Of a stretch of DNA of 64,000 nucleotides, positions 61,095-64,000 are shown one piece after another; position 1 is the stretch's first letter; each line of letters opens with the position of its first letter. Source of the stretch: Actinomyces slackii (GTDB lineage: Bacteria > Actinomycetota > Actinomycetes > Actinomycetales > Actinomycetaceae). Position numbers and translations under genes: made by a program. The notes below the pieces were generated by a model, which worked only from the letters and a program-made list of their open reading frames with translations, ran no database searches and was not told the origin of the DNA. The stretch covers positions 806,001 to 870,000 of the forward strand of contig NZ_LR134363.1 in the NCBI RefSeq assembly GCF_900637295.1. Reading direction: 5' to 3'.

Positions 61095-63224
61095 ATGACC
61101 GAGCAGACCACCGACAACCGCCTCATCTTCGGCGCCGCCTACTACGACGAGTACACCCCGGCCTCCGCGGGCCCCGACCGCCTGGAGCGGGACATGGCCA
61201 TGATGGTGGAGGCCGGTTTCACCACCATCCGCATCGCCGAGTTCACCTGGGGCACGTGGAACCCGGCCCCGGGCGTCTTCGACTTCACCCACATCGACCG
61301 CGCCATCGACGCCGCGGCCGACCACGGCCTCGACGTCATCGTCGGCACCCCCACCGCCGCCGTCCCCACCTGGCTGGCCGCGCGCCACCCCGAGGTCATG
61401 GCAGTCACCGCCTCCGGCCCCAGCTCCTATGGGCCCCGTCAGAACATGAGCATCGCGGCCCCCGCCTACCGCCGCTACGCCGAGGAGGCCATCCGCGCCC
61501 TGGCCGAGCGCACGGCCGGGCGCAGCAATGTCATCGGCTTCCAGCTCGACAACGAGACCAAGTACTACGACGCCGCCAACCCCGACATCCAGCGCGCCTT
61601 CGTCGACTCCCTCAAGGAGCGCTTCGCCGGCGACCTGGACGCCCTCAACGCCGCCTACGGGCTGAACTACTGGTCCAACCGCATCAACGCCTGGGAGGAG
61701 TTCCCCGACGTCACCGGCACGATCAACGCCTCCTTGGCCGCGGCCTTCGACTCCTTCCGCCGCGGGCTGGTCACCGAGTTCCTGACCTGGCAGCGCGCCA
61801 TCATCGATGACTACCGGCGAGAGGATCAGTTCGTCACCCAGAACTTCGACTACGAGTGGCGCGGGTACTCCTACGGCGTCCAGCCCGCCGTCGACCACTT
61901 CACGGCCGCCGACGCCGTCACCCTGGCCGGGGTGGATATCTACCACCCCAGCCAGGACCACCTGAGCGGCAAGGAGATCGGCTTCGGCGGGGACATCTCC
62001 CGCAGCCTCAAGGGCGCCCCCTACCTGGTGCTCGAGGCCCAGGCCCAGGGGCAGGTGGGCTGGCTTCCCTACCCGGGCCAGTTGCGCCTCCAGGGCTACT
62101 CCCACCTGGCCAGCGGCGCCTGCGGGCTCATGTACTGGCACTGGGGCTCCCTCCACAACTCCTTCGAGACCTACTGGAAGGGCCTGGTCTCCCAGGACTA
62201 CAGCCCCAACCCCACCTACCGCGAGGCCTGCGCCCTGGGCGCGGAGATGGCCGAGCATGCCGCATCCCTGACCGGCCTGACCAAGGAGAACCGGGCGGCC
62301 ATCATGATCTCCAACGAGGCTCTGACCGCCCTGGAGTGGTTCAGCCTTGACACCGGCTTCCCCCGGGCGCTGAGCGGCGGCGGGACCAACTACAACGACG
62401 TCTTCCGCTGGGTCTACGACGCGCTGTTCGACCTCAACATCGAGGTCGACATCGTCCCCGCCGACGCCCCCGTGGAGCGGCTCGCCCGCTACGACCTGCT
62501 CGTGGTTCCGGCGCTCTACAGCGCGCCTCGCTCCACCTTCGAGACCCTGCGCGCCTACGCCACCGGCGGCGGGAACCTGGTGACGACCTTCCGCACCGGC
62601 GTCGCCGACGACAATCTCCAGGTCTTCACCGATCGCCAGCCCCACCGCCTGTCCGCGCTGCTGGGCCTGGGAACCGACCAGTTCACCATCCCCGAGGGCG
62701 TGCGCCTGGCCCCCACCGGAGCGCTGGCCCGGATGCTCGGCACTGAGGAGCTCATGGGCACGGCCCAGGTGGATCTGGACGCCCGCACCGTCATGGAGCT
62801 GCTCACCCCGGTGGAGGATCTCGAGGGGCAGGGCGACGTCCAGGTCCTTGCCACCTACGAGCACCACGCATGGTCCGGACCCGCGATCGCCCGTCGCCTC
62901 CTTGGTGAGTCCGGCTCCATCACCCACCTGGCCACCTGGACGAGCCCCGAGCTGCTTCGGGCGGTGCTGCTCACGGTCCTCGACGAGCGCCAGCTGCTCG
63001 ACTGGCCCCAGTACCTGTCCGGCACGGTCACCGTGCGGCGCGGCACCAACGGCCGCGGTCGGGCGCTGACCTATGTCCTCAACTACTCGCGCGAAGCCGC
63101 TGAGATCGTCCTGCCCCTTCGCGGCCACGACGTCCTGGGCACCCTGGGCGAGGCGGGCGCCGTCGTCGACTCGGCGACCACCGTCACCATCCCCGCCTGG
63201 GGCGTGCTCGTCCTGGAGTCCTGA
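61095..63224 (+). CDS. GH42 beta-galactosidase
   Basis: 709-aa GH42 enzyme that removes terminal beta-galactose from lactose-type oligosaccharides. The barrel opens with IFGAAYYDEYTP near 12 and RIAEFTWGTWNPAPG near 45. The acid/base Glu is in GFQLDNETKYYDAAN near 157 and the nucleophile Glu in YLVLEAQAQGQVGW near 315. A trimerisation/glutamine-amidotransferase-like domain (about 400-600) and a C-terminal beta domain follow. No signal peptide, so intracellular. ATG 61095 has AGGAGG 5 nt upstream; an in-frame ATG at 61071 is inferior. Length is normal for the family. Confidence 0.93.
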   Translation: MTEQTTDNRLIFGAAYYDEYTPASAGPDRLERDMAMMVEAGFTTIRIAEFTWGTWNPAPGVFDFTHIDRAIDAAADHGLDVIVGTPTAAVPTWLAARHPEVMAVTASGPSSYGPRQNMSIAAPAYRRYAEEAIRALAERTAGRSNVIGFQLDNETKYYDAANPDIQRAFVDSLKERFAGDLDALNAAYGLNYWSNRINAWEEFPDVTGTINASLAAAFDSFRRGLVTEFLTWQRAIIDDYRREDQFVTQNFDYEWRGYSYGVQPAVDHFTAADAVTLAGVDIYHPSQDHLSGKEIGFGGDISRSLKGAPYLVLEAQAQGQVGWLPYPGQLRLQGYSHLASGACGLMYWHWGSLHNSFETYWKGLVSQDYSPNPTYREACALGAEMAEHAASLTGLTKENRAAIMISNEALTALEWFSLDTGFPRALSGGGTNYNDVFRWVYDALFDLNIEVDIVPADAPVERLARYDLLVVPALYSAPRSTFETLRAYATGGGNLVTTFRTGVADDNLQVFTDRQPHRLSALLGLGTDQFTIPEGVRLAPTGALARMLGTEELMGTAQVDLDARTVMELLTPVEDLEGQGDVQVLATYEHHAWSGPAIARRLLGESGSITHLATWTSPELLRAVLLTVLDERQLLDWPQYLSGTVTVRRGTNGRGRALTYVLNYSREAAEIVLPLRGHDVLGTLGEAGAVVDSATTVTIPAWGVLVLES

Positions 63225-63266
63225 CGCGCAAGCGGCTGGACCGGGATCCGGGCCAGTCGGTGAGCT

Positions 63267-63908
63267 TTAGCGGTAGCCGTCCCATGCCGGTGAGGGGAAG
63301 AGGATGGGCTCCCAGCGGGCCCACTCCGCGCTCAGGCTGACCGGGGGCTCGCGCAGGAAGCGGATCTGCGCGCCGTCCATCGCCTCGATGGCCATCTCGA
63401 CCAGGGGGCGCATGGAGGCCCAGCCGCCGGCCTCGATGACCTCGGGCGGAAGGCGCCAGGTGTAGCGCGAGTAGTGCTCCCAGACCTTGTCGGGCCGATC
63501 GATGAAGTAGTCATAGGCGGGGTGGTCGGGATCGGTGGCCTCGACGCCGAGCGCCAGGTAGAGCTGCATGAGGGCGGGGCGGGCCTCATTGAAGGCCACG
63601 AGGTAGCGGAAGTAGGCGGGCAGGCTCATGCCCTCGGGGTTGGTGGCGGCCGGGTCTCCGGAGTCGAGGAAGTCCTGCGGTGTGCCCTGGCGGTCGTAGC
63701 GCTCGGACAGGAGCAGGGTGACCAGTCCGTCCTTGTTGCCGATGTAGTGCAGCAGTCCTGCCTGGGTGATGCCGACGGCGTCGGCCACTGCCTGCAGCGA
63801 CAGCCCGTTGAAGCCGTAGCGGCCAACGAGCTCGGTGGCGGTCTCGACGATCTGCTCGCGCCGCTCATCGGCCGACAGCCTCACGCGCTTTCCTCGGGGA
63901 GTGGACAT
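63267..63908 (-). CDS. TetR-family transcriptional regulator
   Basis: 213 aa. The DNA-binding domain is residues 12-62: ADERREQIVETATELVGRYG, then a helix-turn-helix with VADAVGITQAGLLHYIGNKDGLV. The C-terminal domain ends with ILFPSPAWDGYR and is unusually rich in Trp and Pro. ATG 63908 lies 7 nt after TAGGAT, favouring a leaderless start; ATG 63917 is the alternative. Convergent with the GH42 gene, 42 nt apart, and most likely its regulator through the palindrome at 61043-61064. The last 92 bp of the window carry no gene I can support. Confidence 0.85.
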   Translation of the reverse strand: MSTPRGKRVRLSADERREQIVETATELVGRYGFNGLSLQAVADAVGITQAGLLHYIGNKDGLVTLLLSERYDRQGTPQDFLDSGDPAATNPEGMSLPAYFRYLVAFNEARPALMQLYLALGVEATDPDHPAYDYFIDRPDKVWEHYSRYTWRLPPEVIEAGGWASMRPLVEMAIEAMDGAQIRFLREPPVSLSAEWARWEPILFPSPAWDGYR

Positions 63909-64000
63909 GCCCAGCATCCTATGCCCTGCTTGTCAGATCTCCGATGCGCGTGTTCGCCTCGACGACCTGGGGCCGGGGCCGCTGTGTCGGCGATGTGGGG

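Overview
The window is high-GC bacterial DNA with dense, often overlapping genes. GTG starts are frequent, and several start codons sit 6-8 nt after a -10-like hexamer, as in leaderless transcripts. Gene content (4Fe-4S L-serine dehydratase, YwiC-like, DUF5129, DUF5926 and DUF6571-like proteins, a Wadjet operon, an amylosucrase-like enzyme) suggests an actinobacterium, probably Actinomyces or a relative. The genus is an inference. No rRNA, tRNA or CRISPR array was seen.

Layout. 1-3.5 kb: the end of a Wadjet anti-plasmid operon (JetC, cut by the window edge, and JetD). 3.7-7.1 kb: the DNA-repair methyltransferase Ogt, a toxin-antitoxin pair framed by a 157-bp duplication of the ogt 3' end, and a Fic protein behind a perfect 22-bp inverted repeat. 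7.1-14.2 kb: amylosucrase-like enzyme, AAA/DUF4143 ATPase, an AT-richer secreted amidase with a small membrane protein, and serine dehydratase. 14.4-35 kb and 41.9-48.6 kb: the dominant feature, 15 paralogous genes of two types on the minus strand. Type A has about five membrane helices plus a PQQ/WD-like propeller (628-719 aa). Type B has one membrane helix plus a similar ectodomain (412-454 aa). They alternate A-B-A-B with 1-6 nt gaps or 4-nt overlaps. Three operon heads (A5, A6, A8) share a promoter layout of -35, 18 nt, -10, 7-8 nt, start codon. An IS1634-type element with 15-bp terminal repeats and a 113-bp target duplication sits between two of the operons. 35.3-41.9 kb, between the array halves: a DUF262-HipA pair, and a lower-GC three-gene operon (small hydrophilic protein, WXG-like/DUF6571-like protein, lipoprotein) that looks like an export cluster.

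48.7-64 kb is mostly housekeeping and sugar metabolism: YwiC-like protein, acetyltransferase, phosphoglucomutase, RidA, DUF5129, DUF5926, an NAD(P)H oxidoreductase, Dps, a TetR/GH13 amylase divergent pair with an operator over the promoter, and a GH42 beta-galactosidase with a palindromic operator and a convergent TetR gene. Two families of intergenic hairpin repeats occur, each twice.

The best candidate for an undescribed system is the alternating A/B propeller array, possibly functionally linked to the export-like operon between its halves. Second candidates are the DUF262-HipA pair and the toxin-antitoxin pair trapped in the ogt duplication.
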